This document shows, piece after piece, positions 15,479-26,893 of a DNA stretch of 64,000 bases. How positions within the stretch are numbered: the stretch's first letter is position 1; each line of letters starts with the position of its first letter. Under the pieces are notes generated by a model. The model ran no database searches. It worked only from the letters and a program-made list of their open reading frames with translations, and was not told where the DNA came from. Made by a program: the position numbers and the translations under genes. The DNA comes from Cryphonectria parasitica EP155 (Eukaryota; Ascomycota; Sordariomycetes; Diaporthales; Cryphonectriaceae): NCBI RefSeq assembly GCF_011745365.1, contig NW_024468909.1, forward strand, positions 2,170,001 to 2,234,000, in the 5' to 3' direction.

Positions 15479-16644
15479 ATGGAGACAACTCAAAAGATGA
15501 AGACCAACCTAGATCTCGTCAACGAGTGTGACAGGTAAAAGTCCTCAAGTTCAACCACCAGCTCTCTCTCTCTCTCTCTTTACTGACATCGTTTTTCCTT
15601 CTCTCAAGCTTCCCTTACATCGACTTCACTACCCTCCCAACAAGCACCAACCCGGGAGAGGACTACTATGCCTTCCACCTGCCCCAAGACCCCAGACCCC
15701 ACGGCTACATGCCCAGTGCCGTGGTCGAGCAGATGCCCTGGACCGCGGATTTCGAGGTCAGTCCCAAGGGCCACCTCCCACGCACCGTCCGCCTGCTCGA
15801 CACCTCCAGCGGCACTGCCACCACCACAGCCTGCAACGCCTCCCTCGCTGCCCTGATCCACCGTGCACAGGAGCAGGGCGTCTTCGCCAAGACGCTGGGC
15901 CGCAAAGCCGAGGGCGAGGACTTTCGCATCATGGGCGCGCGCAATGACTACCCCGACCAAAATGACAAGACCAGCAACAACAACAACAACAACAGCAGCA
16001 GCCTCATCCAGATGCGCCGCTCCGCAGCCCCGCTCTTCGGCATCGCCAACAGAGGCGCCCACATGACCGTCTACCTCCGCCACCCCGCGACAGGCGCCTA
16101 CAGCTTCTGGATCCCCCGCCGGAGCAGCCACCTGGCCACGTACCCAGGCATGCTCGACAACACCGTGGCAGGCGGCACGCGCGCCGAGGAGACCCCACTC
16201 GAGTGCATCGTGCACGAGGCCGACGAGGAGGCCTCGCTGCCGGCCGACTTTGTGAGCCGCCATGCCCGGGCCGCCGGCACCCTGACCTACGTCACGCGCA
16301 CCGGCGCCGGCGACCAGCAGGCCGAGGTCGGCGGCTACGACACGGGCCTGTGCTGCCCGGACGTCATCTACGTCTACGACCTCGAGATCCCCGCCGACCA
16401 GGCCGAGGCCGTCGTGCCCCGCCCGCGCGACGACGAGGTCGAGCAGTTCTACCTGTGGGATCTGGACACGGTCAGGGCCGCCATGGCGAGGGGGGAGTTC
16501 AAGGCCAACACGGCGCTGGTGCTGCTTGACTTTTTCGTGAGGCATGGCATCGTGACGGACGAGAACGAGCCGGATTATGTCGAGATTGTGTCGAGGCTGC
16601 ATCGTCGTGTGCCTGTGCCTACTGCGCCTGCTCGGTCGGCCTGA
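15479..16644 (+). CDS. Nudix hydrolase with DUF4743 N-terminus (Tnr3-like)
   Basis: Two exons: 15479-15534 and 15609-16644, giving 363 aa. The N-terminal half fits the domain found before the Nudix fold in S. pombe Tnr3 and the yeast YJR142W protein. The Nudix box begins at G207: G-x5-E213-x7, then H221-E-A-D-E-E-A-S-L. The usual Arg at the start of REUxEE is His here. The glutamates that bind metal (E222, E225, E226) are kept. Relatives hydrolyse oxidised thiamine diphosphate derivatives or occur fused to thiamine pyrophosphokinase; this gene has only the Nudix half. A run of six Asn then Ser (142-150), absent from the typical fold, is probably a loop insertion. The GC-rich second exon gives a long antisense frame that is not a gene. 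Confidence 0.85.
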
Positions 16645-17250
16645 TGCTCATGAGGATATGAGACGCTGACGGAGAAGTTGTTATTATCATCATGTTGGCA
16701 GCAAGCATACAAAGTCCCATAGAAGATAGACAAAGACGAATTCACCATGAATATAATCAATCACACGCCATCATCACGGTCAGAACACGGTATTGTGTTT
16801 TTTTTTTTTTTTTTTGGTGGCAGTCAAGTCGCTTACTTGGAAGCGACGGCCAATCTTTAATATATGCCTAGGTAGGTCATGTTTTTTTATATATAATATG
16901 GTTGGTTTGTTTTCAAATGCCTCCAGAATCCCCACCCCCTCCCCCGGCTCGGGATACACCAGCAGCTGGAGAACCAACTGCCAGTATGCCCAGGAGCAGC
17001 GAAAGAGAGAAAGAGCCTTCGAGCATAAAGATCTGAACATGGGAGGTTTCCAGTTTCAGAGTATCAGAACGGTATGGTCAGTCCTTGGCTTGTTTTTGCC
17101 TGTCGCCGCTCGAATGAAGGTGATTCCGGTCCGGTGAGCGCGCCTCTTTCTCTCTCTTTCAACAACAAATACAGAAAGGCAGCAACGAGGAAGAGTTTTG
17201 AGAGAGAAGGAAAGACTGAGAATCTCTCTCTCTCTCTCTCTTCGTCCTCT
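16645..17250. other. Intergenic region between convergent genes
   Basis: This holds the 3' flanks of the Nudix and ALA synthase genes. A T-run lies at about 16798-16815 and CT/GA repeats at about 17223-17240. No coding frame is supported. Confidence 0.5.
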
Positions 17251-19236
17251 TTAGGCGGCAACGGTCACCGGCCGATTCGCAATCATCTCACGCTCCAGCA
17301 GCATCTCCAGGACCCCACCGCTCTTCATCTGGACACCTTCCTGCGCGTGCTGGGCCTTGATCTCCTTGACGCCCTCCTCGATGCCAAGCTGTGCGTCGGT
17401 CCACAGCGGCGGTTCGGCGGCCAGACCGGGCTCCCCAACACCAATGAACCCGCCGTCGGCAGCCCACTCTGAGGTGCGCTTGATATCGAGCTCGGTCCAG
17501 ATGGCCTCGACGGCGTTGACAAGGTGATCCCGGAGCTCCTTGGTGTGGCCGGGGGTGGGAGTGATGCGCAGGCGCTCCTGGCCGACGGGCACCGTCGGAT
17601 AGTTGATGCTCTGCACGTAAATCTGGTACTTTTGCAGGAGTAGGTCTGAGGCCTTCTTGGCGACCTCGGCATTGCCCACCAAGAGGGGGATGATGTGGCT
17701 CGGGTTGGGGATCACAGGGATGTCACGCTCCTCGAGAGCGGCCTTGACGGCGCGAGTGTGGAGCTGCTGGAGCTTGCGGTCCCCGTGGTAGTCCATCTGG
17801 TACTCGATGGCGGTCCTGGCGCCGGCCATGGTGGCCGGGGGCAGGGAGGTGGTAAAGATAAATCCGGGCGCGAGGGATCGGATCATGTCGACGAGCTGGG
17901 CGCTGCCAGCGATGTAGCCGCCGACGCAGCCGTAAGCCTTGCCAAGCGTGCCCGTGATGATGTCGATACGGTCCATGATGGTGCCCTGGGGTCGGCCCTG
18001 CTTGTGAGCGTCGAAGTCGAGGTGCTCGGCGACGCCAGCGCCGTGCGGCCCGTACATGCCAACGGCATGGACTTCGTCGAGGAAGGTGATGGCGCCATAC
18101 TTATCGGCCAGGTCGCAGATCTTTTCGATAGGGCCGATGGAGCCGCACATGCTGTAGACGGACTCGAAGGCGATGATCTTTGGGACGTGAAGGGGCAGGG
18201 CGGCAAGCTTGGCCTCGAGGTCCTGCACGTCGTTGTGCTTGAAGACGACCTTCTTGGTGCCCGAGTGGCGGATGCCCTGGATCATGGAGGCGTGGTTCAG
18301 GCTGTCGGACAGGATGACGCAGTCGGGCATCTTGCTGCCCAGGGTCGCGAGGGTGGCGTCGTTGGCGACATAGCAGCTGGAGAAGACCAGGGCGGCCTCC
18401 TTGGCGTGCAGTCTGGCGACGGTGGCCTCGAGCTCGACGGCGTGCTTGTTGTGGCCCGAGATGTTGCGGGTGCCGCCGGCGCCGGCGCCATACTCGTCGA
18501 GCGTCTCGTGCATGGAGCGCAGGACGTGCGGGTTGCGGCCCATGCCCAGGTAGTCGTTGGCGCACCAAACGGTGACGCGCTCCTCACGGTTGGCCATGTG
18601 GGCGCGTGGAAACTCCTTAGCCAGCCGGTTGATGTTGTTGAAGTAGCGGTACGACTTGTCCTTATGTTTCTTGTCCAGCTCGGCCTCGTAGTAGGCCTCG
18701 TAATTGAACTTGCCATCGGCGGTCTTGTTGGTGTGAGCGGGACAGGCGGTGGGGGAAGCCTTGAGAGGAGCGGAATGGACTGTTTTTTTTTCCGGAGACG
18801 CAAAGAGGTGAGTGAAACATGTCCAGTAGAAGGAGGGGAGGGGGGGGGGGGAAAGCGACGGAAGTTGGTACATACTCTTCTCGCGCGTGAACAAAGGGCT
18901 CTCGACGGCCCTCGCCTCCTGGCTGCGGCTGGAGTGCAGACCCCGCGCCTTGCCCAGCTTTCCGCTGCGATGATGCTGCTGATGATGACGGTGGTGACCA
19001 GCGACGATGCCGCCACCGCTCATGTGGCCAAACTTGGCCGACTGGACGGCGAGGGCCTGTCCCATGACGGGGCAGCGGTGGGCGAGCAGCTGCAGCTTGG
19101 ACATAGTGCCGCCGCAGGGCGAGGCGACCTGGGGGCGCACCTGTCGGGTCGAGGTGGACAGGGCCCGCAGCGTGGCAGGAGAGGCCTTCTTCATGAAGGG
19201 GCACATGGCCTTGGACTGACGCAGAACAGCGTCCAT
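17251..19236 (-). CDS. HEM1: 5-aminolevulinate synthase, mitochondrial
   Basis: This enzyme condenses glycine and succinyl-CoA to 5-aminolevulinate, the first step of heme synthesis, in the mitochondrial matrix. Proposed exons are 18876-19236 and 17251-18779, giving 629 aa. The start is the ATG at 19236; the frame extends further upstream, but homologues begin near MDAVLRQSK. The presequence is basic and has heme-regulatory CP motifs: C12-P13 in MCPFM and C55-P56 in RCPVM. A third CP is at about 133-134. A His-rich patch lies at 81-89. The catalytic core is intact, with the PLP lysine K401 in GTLGKAYGC. The intron (18780-18875) has GTATGT and CAG ends but is exactly 96 nt with no stop. Retaining it would insert 32 residues between presequence and core. 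The family assignment is certain; removal of the intron is inferred. Confidence 0.97.
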   Translation of the reverse strand: MDAVLRQSKAMCPFMKKASPATLRALSTSTRQVRPQVASPCGGTMSKLQLLAHRCPVMGQALAVQSAKFGHMSGGGIVAGHHRHHQQHHRSGKLGKARGLHSSRSQEARAVESPLFTREKSMYQLPSLSPPPLPSFYWTCFTHLFASPEKKTVHSAPLKASPTACPAHTNKTADGKFNYEAYYEAELDKKHKDKSYRYFNNINRLAKEFPRAHMANREERVTVWCANDYLGMGRNPHVLRSMHETLDEYGAGAGGTRNISGHNKHAVELEATVARLHAKEAALVFSSCYVANDATLATLGSKMPDCVILSDSLNHASMIQGIRHSGTKKVVFKHNDVQDLEAKLAALPLHVPKIIAFESVYSMCGSIGPIEKICDLADKYGAITFLDEVHAVGMYGPHGAGVAEHLDFDAHKQGRPQGTIMDRIDIITGTLGKAYGCVGGYIAGSAQLVDMIRSLAPGFIFTTSLPPATMAGARTAIEYQMDYHGDRKLQQLHTRAVKAALEERDIPVIPNPSHIIPLLVGNAEVAKKASDLLLQKYQIYVQSINYPTVPVGQERLRITPTPGHTKELRDHLVNAVEAIWTELDIKRTSEWAADGGFIGVGEPGLAAEPPLWTDAQLGIEEGVKEIKAQHAQEGVQMKSGGVLEMLLEREMIANRPVTVAA

Positions 19237-21409
19237 GATTGAAGGGGCGGGGGGGCGGCAACTGGCCTGGAAGGAAAAATCAAGGCCAACAATTGGCGTA
19301 TGTGTTGAAAATGTTCGTGGTAGGCTGGTGTGATTATAGTAATCAAGGAGTAAGGATAGAAAAAGGGAAGAAAGCAAGAGAGGGAGAGAGGATGGTCGGC
19401 AGAAGAAGGAGGAGGAGCAGAGGACAAGGAAGACGAGGAGGAGGAGGCTGAAAATTAGTTAGGTCGGAGGGTCGGGAAGGGGGACGAAGCCTCGGGATGA
19501 GGGGCTACTACTAACTGATGACTCCGAAAAGTTTCATAACCAAACTAGCCGAGTACCTCAGTCATCACTCATCACTCATCACTCATCAATTCAATTCACT
19601 CCATCAATCAATTGTTCTCCATCAACAGTGGCGCTCGTCCTGACCGCCTCTCCTCTTCCTCCTCCACCATCACCCGAGGATCCGGTTCAGAACGATCTTC
19701 GTACCATATAGTGTATTATATTATTACATATCCTATAATATAATAGTACTACACGCCCTTGTTTGGTGCTTGTTTGGTGGGGAGGCGAAACAGTATGTGC
19801 ATGGTCTACTACAGTACCCGCTCCTCAATTGGCTTGTCCAGATGAAGAAAACGCCTTTCGCTCCCTCAGAAACTCGTTCTTCTTTTGGAAGCCAGTTAAA
19901 AGACACGTATGTACTATGGCCTCGGACCTCCGTTACATCTGCTGCACACTATGTAATGTATTACGGTAGTATCATGCGAGGGGTGGATACTGTATGTAGT
20001 ACTGGCATGGGAGAAGAGAAAGAGAAGAAGAAAAAAAGAAAGAAAAAACCCCACCTTCTACCTCCTGGTCTAACCGCATCTGCTTCGTGTATCCTGGGGA
20101 AAGAACTCGTTGACTCGGCTCTGTCGGCGTAATCACCCTTGCGCCCATTGGCTCTTGCCCCACACACTTTTGTCCACTTCGGTCTGTAGATTTGAAGGAA
20201 CCCCTCCAAAATTGGGGGGGGGGAGGCAGACTGAGGTACCGTACGTGTCGCTAAGCCAAGCAATAATAGGCCAGATCGCAACACAACGTCTATGCAGGTA
20301 CACAACAAAAACAGACCCTTTTCCGCTTGGAGGGTACTAAATACATAGTAAGTGTTATGTACCGTAGCATTCACACACGCACAGGCAAAAAGGAGGAACA
20401 TACATTAAAAACCCAACCCGCTCCCCCCCCACCGGCGCCGCCTTCGGACCGGTGCAACTCTCCGCCATCCATCACGGAAGCAACATCCTCTCAAAGCATC
20501 GCTCGAGTCAATACCTGAACTTTTAGGTAACTTCATCACTTGTTAAAATTTCGTCAATTGGAGTTGTTCGGCTGTAGATGTAGAGCTCGTGTGAGGTCCT
20601 ATGGATCAGAACCTATCAGCCAGTTCCTCCAGCCATTCCGTGTTCCTCCAATGCCCATGAACAGTATCAATCAAATACACATACAACATCCCTCCAGGCC
20701 TGGGTCACTTGGTCATAGCGAGGCGAGAAACCCGAATACGCCAGCCCAAACCGAGCATCCCTGTCCCTCTCTCCCCACGCACACACACATACGCCCACAA
20801 ATGAGTCCGACAGAGGAACCCGCAGGCCTACTAAAATACCCCTCTCCCATCGTAACAGGTATGCGCCCGCGTGTCCATCTTCGAAACCGCCTGAAGATCC
20901 TGTAGAGCTGTACATTGGACAGCCGGGGGTATCGTAGAACGAAACGCCGAAAATCAAGAACCAGGGAAATGAAAAGAAACATGCAGTAAAGGGGGGGGGG
21001 GGAAGAAAAAATAGGGAGGGGAAAAAAGGAAGGGAAAGAAAAGCGAAGGTGAGGGGGAAGGGGAAGGGGCTATGGTGGACGCAGAAGCAATCATCAATCT
21101 TCAGTCGTCAATAACCAACGGTTCGGATATTGAGCCACCACGTCCGGACAGACCTCGTTGTGTCTGCCGTGCCCCTCCTTCACTGGTCATTCTGCTTTGT
21201 CTACGAGAAATTATCTCGTGCACCGCCGCCAGATCCGCCGCCTGTTGTTTGCTTGCACTGTTCCCGCCCTTGCCATCCTTAGAAGCTCGCCCGAGAACTT
21301 TGTTAACATGCTGAAAGGTTGTGCCTGAAAGTTAGTCGAGGTCTCAACTCGATATGCCGAATGCACGTTTCTCGTGCATATTCCGGCTCATTTTGAAGAT
21401 GTTTCAAAG
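19237..21409. other. Intergenic region, ALA synthase promoter to SNF2 3' flank
   Basis: No supported gene. Near 19564-19588 is a short tandem array of a CATCACT-type 7-mer, in the likely ALA synthase promoter. An AT-rich patch lies at about 19708-19748 and G-runs at about 20213-20222 and 20992-21001. Frames reach 146 codons but resemble no protein. Confidence 0.45.
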
Positions 21410-24400
21410 CTAAAGAAAAGGGTCGCCTACGTCAGGGTCCCGCTCCCTCGTCTTGGTGGTCGGGGTGTTGGGCTTCTTGGTAAGATCAACAAGCATGGCG
21501 TGCATCGACTCTTCTGACTTGCCGCCCTTCAGAAGGAGGGCAACGACTTGCGCCGGCTCAGCCACCTCCAGATAGGCCAGGCTGTCCGGATAGGTCTTGA
21601 CAAGCCGTCCGAGATTCTTCCACACCGTGTGCTTCTCCATGCCCCCCATCTTGGCCATTTGCACCTGCGCTTGCAGATGTTCCTTGATCACGCCGAATCG
21701 GCTATCCTCCTCTGGGCTTAGATGACCTTTCATCTCCTCCTCTATCCGGGATTTGGCCAGAAACCCATAGTCCTGAACACGTGAAGTGCGTCCCTCTTGG
21801 GTATTTCCCATTGTGATAGGCCTTGCTGCCTCCCCTGGTAGGCTGACAGGAGTTGCGGCCGTATTCTGCTGCTGCCTGCTGGCAGCCCCATCCATGCCAA
21901 AGGCAGGAGGGGGCGCTGGCTGCCTTCGATGCACATCCTGCTGGACGCTGCCAGCCCGGGGCATGCCAAAGGGAAGAGGAGCTGCTGGCTGCGCTGGAAA
22001 CGCATTCAGATGCGTGGCCATCGACTGTGGATTTTGCTGCGATTCCCCATTAGCACCAAACGTCGGGGGTTCATTCTGGGAAGAGAAAGAAGGCTGCCGC
22101 TCAAGAGAAGCTACAACAGAAGCATCATGCGACTGCATCACTGGTTGCTGGGAATGCTGGCCACGCATTGTCAGAGTCGCGGGGTGCAAGCCAAAATCAG
22201 GCAGCACCGCTGCTGGCTTCTGTCTGCCCTGATACGGTCCTGATAGGACACTGAAAGGTGCCTGCGTGGTGGATTCGTTAGTCTGTGTGTTCCACTCGGA
22301 GCCATGAGTCGATACAAGGCCAACATCTGTCCCAGCAGGCATAGTTCTCATGCCAGTGCTAGGAAGCGCAGAGAGAGCGCGAATCTGTCCTGAGTCCATG
22401 CATGTGTCATAGCCTTCGAAAGCAAGACCGGTCTCATGGCCCACTCCTTGCGCTGAGGCTTCTGTGTGGTGACCAGGGGAAGGCGCAGGGTGTAAAGTCC
22501 GTACTTGACCATATTGCTGGGATGGAGTTGCCTTTCCCGAGTTCTGAGCAGCTGTTTGCTGTCGATGAGCCATTTGGTCAGCCTCCTGTTGTGCGTCTGC
22601 GGGCAGGTCTTTGTCCAGCTCTTCTTCCTCAAAGGTATCTGTAGTTTCAATCCATGGTATTCCCTTGACAACATCACACTTGAGCAGAGCGTCTAAGACT
22701 GGATCCTGGCCTCGAAAAGCGGTCTTATCCCTGGCCTCATGCTTTTGATAGTCTCTGAACCAGGTTGAGACATTGTTGTCTGCTTTGGACAAGGGGTTTT
22801 TGGCGTCCACCACACGCGAGGCCAGCTGATTTTTGAACACTTGTTGATTGTGCATCGTTTTCTCAAACGATCCGCCGCAGATGAGCCAGTACACAATCAC
22901 CTGTTTCGTCTGTCCTATACGATACGCCCGCCCTATGGCTTGCTGCTCGTGTACAGGATTAAACTGGAAATCAAGAATGACGACTCGACTGGCACCATGA
23001 ATGTTGAGACCAACACCTCCAGCTGTCGTCGAGATGAGGAATGCTTGCGACTTGTTGCGATTGAACTCTTTCACAAGACCCTGCCGCAAGGCAGGAGAAA
23101 CTTTGCCATCGAGCCGCTTGTAAGCCCGATTCTTCGCTGCGCAAAGATGATGCTCGACAAAGTCCAGGACATCGAGGCTTTGTGAGAAAACCAAGACATT
23201 CTCGCCCAGTCTCATTGATTCCTCAAGAATCATGTCCAACACAAGCATCTTCTGCGAGGAATCGATGGCCTCGGAGGTCTGCTGGGCTTTCAGGACATCC
23301 AGCACCAGGGCCTTCACTGTATCTGATGCATCAGAGAGACTGGCGTCCGTTTCGTCAACTGGCGAGCCCTTTTTCTTTTCTCTGGGCTGCTCATCTGCTT
23401 GCTTCTCTTGTAGCTTCTTCTGAAGAATGTATGGATGGGCTAGAAGAAGCCTCAAAGCAGCGGTCAGGCTCCAAACAGATGTAACAGAAAGGTTTTTCCT
23501 CCCTCCTATTTCTCCCAGGACGCCTTTGACGTAGGTTTGATATACAGCCTCCTGGATCAGCCCAAGGTTGATATAGATGATGTATTCCTTTTTCGGGGGA
23601 ATGCTGTCTTTGAGGAAGGCGATCGTCCTTCTCTGGACCTTGGGTTCTACCACTTTCTTGAGAGCAGCAAGGCAGATTTTGGCTCTTCTCCTCATAGCGG
23701 CATCGCTTCCCTTCCACAGTCCGTCTTCAATAGGCCTAGCATAGTTCGTTGCGAACTCGCTTGGCTCGCCCAGGAATCCAGGAGAGACCCAATTGATCAT
23801 CGAGTAGTACTCCTCAACGTTATTTGCCAGAGGGGAGCCAGTCAAAGCGATGCGGCTGGTGGTTTTGAACTGGCTTGCAACAATGCCAGTCTTGGACTTT
23901 GAGTTCTTGAAGTTCTGAGCTTCGTCGCCGACGACAAGAGAAGGCGTATCCCAAATCAGGCGTTGAAGTTCCTTGCCATCCGTCTGGTCCTCGAGACTGC
24001 GCAACAGAGTATAGCTCATCACAAGGACACTACCAGTCTTGGCCCAGGTCTTGATGGTCCGGGCGCGCATCTGAGGGATGTCGGAAGCCTGGAAATAGTA
24101 GATCTCTCCGAGAACACCGGGTGGAGCCCAGAATCCGAATTCCTCCACCCAGTTATCCAAGAGAGAAGCTGGACAGAGTACGAGGAACTTCGCGTCCTTC
24201 AGATGCTCTGGTACCTGTGACGAGATGGACTCGTCTTCAGACTTCCCGGCTTCGGCGATAGCAGTCAGCAGAGTGATGACTTGCATGGTCTTTCCAAGGC
24301 CCATAGTGTGTGCGAGTAAGCATCCCTGCTTCGTCTTTTTGGTGATCTCGTCCCACATGAAACGAACGCCATCAATCTGGTGGTCTTGGATCCTGGGCGA

Positions 24401-26893
24401 AATGTGGCTGTTTATGAATATGAGTCCCTTGCCATCATCCTTCGACTCGTTGATGATGAGTCGGCTCTTCTCCTTAGGAACAAGCGCTGAACTCTCCAAC
24501 TGTTGTCTGAACTGGAGTTTGCGGGCCTCGATATTCTGGGAACTGCTCTGCTCTTCCCGGCGAATGCGAGCCGATTTGGCCTGCTTCTGCTGCTTTATGA
24601 GCTTGGCCCGTTGGCTAGGAGTCATGTTCGACCCTTGCGTGCTGTAGCTAAGATCTGGATCGCATGGAGACACAACATCCTTGTCGACTCGTGTGAAGCC
24701 GTAATAGCGGGCAACTCTCGTGAGGAAACAGTAGAAATTATCGAACAATCCCTTATTCTGTTTGATCCGCTCCATAGTCAGCTTATCCAAGGCTGTCTTA
24801 TCAGTGCTGCTGGACTGTTCAGATGTGCGAGGGGTGATTGTGCCAATGAATGTGTCGAAGAGCCGTGCCAAATGGGTCCCGGTCTCACGACGCGACCGCC
24901 CCGGGCTATTCTTTGTGGGTGTTCTGCGAGAGTCTTGTGTCAGTTGACTCATGAGGTCATTCCAGACCTGCTCTGAATTGTCCGAGTAGATGATGGCGTT
25001 GAAAACGCTCGACTTTCGCTGTTGTGGCCAAAACCAAATGAGGGTGATGATGAGATGTTTGTAGTGTGACCTCAACTCCCAGTATTCCGTGCCCTTATCG
25101 ACAATGGCTTCCAGAGAGTGAATCTTGGGGAAATCATCGTCTGAAGCGGCTCGGAGCTGCAAGGGCTTATCAGGGGTGCGCAGGTCAATGGGAGCGTTCG
25201 ATGGGCCAACCTCCGTCAGGTCATGCATCGGAATATCACCGTCACTCATGGACGTAAAACTGTGTCCTGTGTTGATATTCGGTATGTCGGAGGCCGCTAG
25301 ATCGTCAATGTCCATCGCAGCACCCGCGAGGTCATCAGCCATCAAGTCCTCATCTTCAGGTTCGGGAATAGGATCGTCCACAATGAAGTCGTCCAGCTCG
25401 TCCTCGTCCCATATATCTATGCCGTCATTGTCAGACATCGAAGGCCGCTTCCTCGTAGGCGCAAGCTTGGGTACCGGTGCCGACTTTATCTTCTCGGGAG
25501 GTTCCCGCAACTGCAGGACGCTGATGTGCCACTTGAGCTGTTGGATGTCATCAATGGTAGGCTCGAGAATAGGCCCCATGTGGCGAAGTTCGTTCTCATT
25601 TGAGTATGTGTTGTCCTTGAGATTTTCGAGCCACTTGGACAGACGTATGTCTGCAGCTCGCAGGGAATCAGTCAGTTTGACAACCTGGCTATTGCGAGTG
25701 CCATTCCGACGAGCCTTATCCCATAGTGAGAAGGCCTGGCGCTGCCGTACTGGAAGCTTATTCTCCTGCCAGCGAGAGATGTACTCTTGGACCATCTGGC
25801 CAATAAAGGTATCAACCTGGGAGGGTTGAAGTTGGGACTTCTTGGCCAGCCCACGTTCCTGCTCTCGACGGACCTCCTCTTCTTCCTCCTCAATCTCGTG
25901 ATCAATCTCTTGCCATTCAGGATTGTCGTCGTCATCAGATTCTCCGAAAACAGGTAGAGCAGACTCATCGTCGTCCCCGTCGGCCTTAAAGCTGTTGGGG
26001 TTACGAAGGTATCGCTTCATCAGCCCATTGACATATCTCTTTCTGGCTCGGCCGAAAAGCTTCGGTCGGCCCCACCCAAACTGGGCATCGTCATCGATCG
26101 TTTCATTAAAACTGATAATGTCGACAAAAGAGAACTTTCCATTACCCCAATAGGCTCCTGGTAGGCTCAGAAGACTGGATTGGAAATGGTCGGGCTCGCT
26201 TGAAGAGTTGACGCCCTGGGCCAACAGCTCGTTGGAGGGCGCTGAGGGCAGCACGGATGGTTTCGTAGCTGCCATAGATGCTCTGATTACATCAGCCTCC
26301 GTCGAAATGGGCACCGTACTGAAGCGACTATCTTGAGGAGGTTGATCGACAGTGATGAGTTGTGTCGGGTTCAAGCGCCGCTTCTTCTTGGATGGCTCAG
26401 TTGGATTGCCACTGTGGCTGACTTGTATGTCGTCTGCATCATTCTGGGCAGCAAGCGAGGAGGAGTGAGATGAGTGCTTGCTGATTATCGTATCTGGTAC
26501 AGAATCAAGGGCAGTGACATCCTTCAGTGTGCAGGACAAAGATCGATTGTCTTCCTTGACAGCTGTCTCGTCATTGAGATCTTTGTGCAATGACTTCTTG
26601 TACGCACTGTACAAAGGGCTCCTTGTGCGGAATTGCTGAATAGCAGTACGAAGGGCCATCTTATGCTTTGTAGCAGTGATACCCAGATCAGCCCAAAGCT
26701 CAGCTGCATGATCCATCGAGTCCAACAGCACTTCGCCATCATACTCGCATGCTCGAAGTCTTGCTTCCAAGTGTATGGGGTCTGGCAGTCGGGAGCGAGC
26801 GGTGGGTGTCCAAGTGTAGTCAGCAGTGCAGAGCTCTTTCACGACGCGTTCGATATCCCAAGTGAAGGGATCATCGTCTGAAAGCCCCGCCAT
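21410..26893 (-). CDS. SNF2-family ATPase, ATRX-like (SAD-6-related)
   Basis: A single intronless frame of 1827 codons with ATG at 26893. The N-terminus (residues 7-95: DPFTWDIERVVKELC... then DLGI...KHK) resembles a SAM-like helical domain. An acidic/Ser-rich stretch follows, with bipartite-type basic clusters (KKKRR). The bipartite SNF2 ATPase has motif I MGLGKT (about 863-868), a DEAQ box near 989 where Rad54/ATRX proteins usually have DEGH, LTGSPLANN, and motif VI AIGRAYRIGQTKQ near 1318. The spacing around VEEYYSMINWV and RRAKICLAALKKVV matches ATRX better than Rad54. The last ~400 residues are Gln/Pro-rich and unrecognised. ATRX-type enzymes remodel chromatin; the Neurospora relative SAD-6 is needed for silencing of unpaired DNA in meiosis. 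The orthology is inferred. Confidence 0.9.
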   Translation of the reverse strand: MAGLSDDDPFTWDIERVVKELCTADYTWTPTARSRLPDPIHLEARLRACEYDGEVLLDSMDHAAELWADLGITATKHKMALRTAIQQFRTRSPLYSAYKKSLHKDLNDETAVKEDNRSLSCTLKDVTALDSVPDTIISKHSSHSSSLAAQNDADDIQVSHSGNPTEPSKKKRRLNPTQLITVDQPPQDSRFSTVPISTEADVIRASMAATKPSVLPSAPSNELLAQGVNSSSEPDHFQSSLLSLPGAYWGNGKFSFVDIISFNETIDDDAQFGWGRPKLFGRARKRYVNGLMKRYLRNPNSFKADGDDDESALPVFGESDDDDNPEWQEIDHEIEEEEEEVRREQERGLAKKSQLQPSQVDTFIGQMVQEYISRWQENKLPVRQRQAFSLWDKARRNGTRNSQVVKLTDSLRAADIRLSKWLENLKDNTYSNENELRHMGPILEPTIDDIQQLKWHISVLQLREPPEKIKSAPVPKLAPTRKRPSMSDNDGIDIWDEDELDDFIVDDPIPEPEDEDLMADDLAGAAMDIDDLAASDIPNINTGHSFTSMSDGDIPMHDLTEVGPSNAPIDLRTPDKPLQLRAASDDDFPKIHSLEAIVDKGTEYWELRSHYKHLIITLIWFWPQQRKSSVFNAIIYSDNSEQVWNDLMSQLTQDSRRTPTKNSPGRSRRETGTHLARLFDTFIGTITPRTSEQSSSTDKTALDKLTMERIKQNKGLFDNFYCFLTRVARYYGFTRVDKDVVSPCDPDLSYSTQGSNMTPSQRAKLIKQQKQAKSARIRREEQSSSQNIEARKLQFRQQLESSALVPKEKSRLIINESKDDGKGLIFINSHISPRIQDHQIDGVRFMWDEITKKTKQGCLLAHTMGLGKTMQVITLLTAIAEAGKSEDESISSQVPEHLKDAKFLVLCPASLLDNWVEEFGFWAPPGVLGEIYYFQASDIPQMRARTIKTWAKTGSVLVMSYTLLRSLEDQTDGKELQRLIWDTPSLVVGDEAQNFKNSKSKTGIVASQFKTTSRIALTGSPLANNVEEYYSMINWVSPGFLGEPSEFATNYARPIEDGLWKGSDAAMRRRAKICLAALKKVVEPKVQRRTIAFLKDSIPPKKEYIIYINLGLIQEAVYQTYVKGVLGEIGGRKNLSVTSVWSLTAALRLLLAHPYILQKKLQEKQADEQPREKKKGSPVDETDASLSDASDTVKALVLDVLKAQQTSEAIDSSQKMLVLDMILEESMRLGENVLVFSQSLDVLDFVEHHLCAAKNRAYKRLDGKVSPALRQGLVKEFNRNKSQAFLISTTAGGVGLNIHGASRVVILDFQFNPVHEQQAIGRAYRIGQTKQVIVYWLICGGSFEKTMHNQQVFKNQLASRVVDAKNPLSKADNNVSTWFRDYQKHEARDKTAFRGQDPVLDALLKCDVVKGIPWIETTDTFEEEELDKDLPADAQQEADQMAHRQQTAAQNSGKATPSQQYGQVRTLHPAPSPGHHTEASAQGVGHETGLAFEGYDTCMDSGQIRALSALPSTGMRTMPAGTDVGLVSTHGSEWNTQTNESTTQAPFSVLSGPYQGRQKPAAVLPDFGLHPATLTMRGQHSQQPVMQSHDASVVASLERQPSFSSQNEPPTFGANGESQQNPQSMATHLNAFPAQPAAPLPFGMPRAGSVQQDVHRRQPAPPPAFGMDGAASRQQQNTAATPVSLPGEAARPITMGNTQEGRTSRVQDYGFLAKSRIEEEMKGHLSPEEDSRFGVIKEHLQAQVQMAKMGGMEKHTVWKNLGRLVKTYPDSLAYLEVAEPAQVVALLLKGGKSEESMHAMLVDLTKKPNTPTTKTRERDPDVGDPFL

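Noticed and set aside
15604..16602. 332-codon open frame on the minus strand
   Set aside because: Antisense to the Nudix gene exon 2; explained by its codon bias.
17695..19242. 515-codon open frame on the + strand
   Set aside because: It is exactly antisense to the ALA synthase gene and arises from strong G/C third-position bias; the sequence resembles no family.
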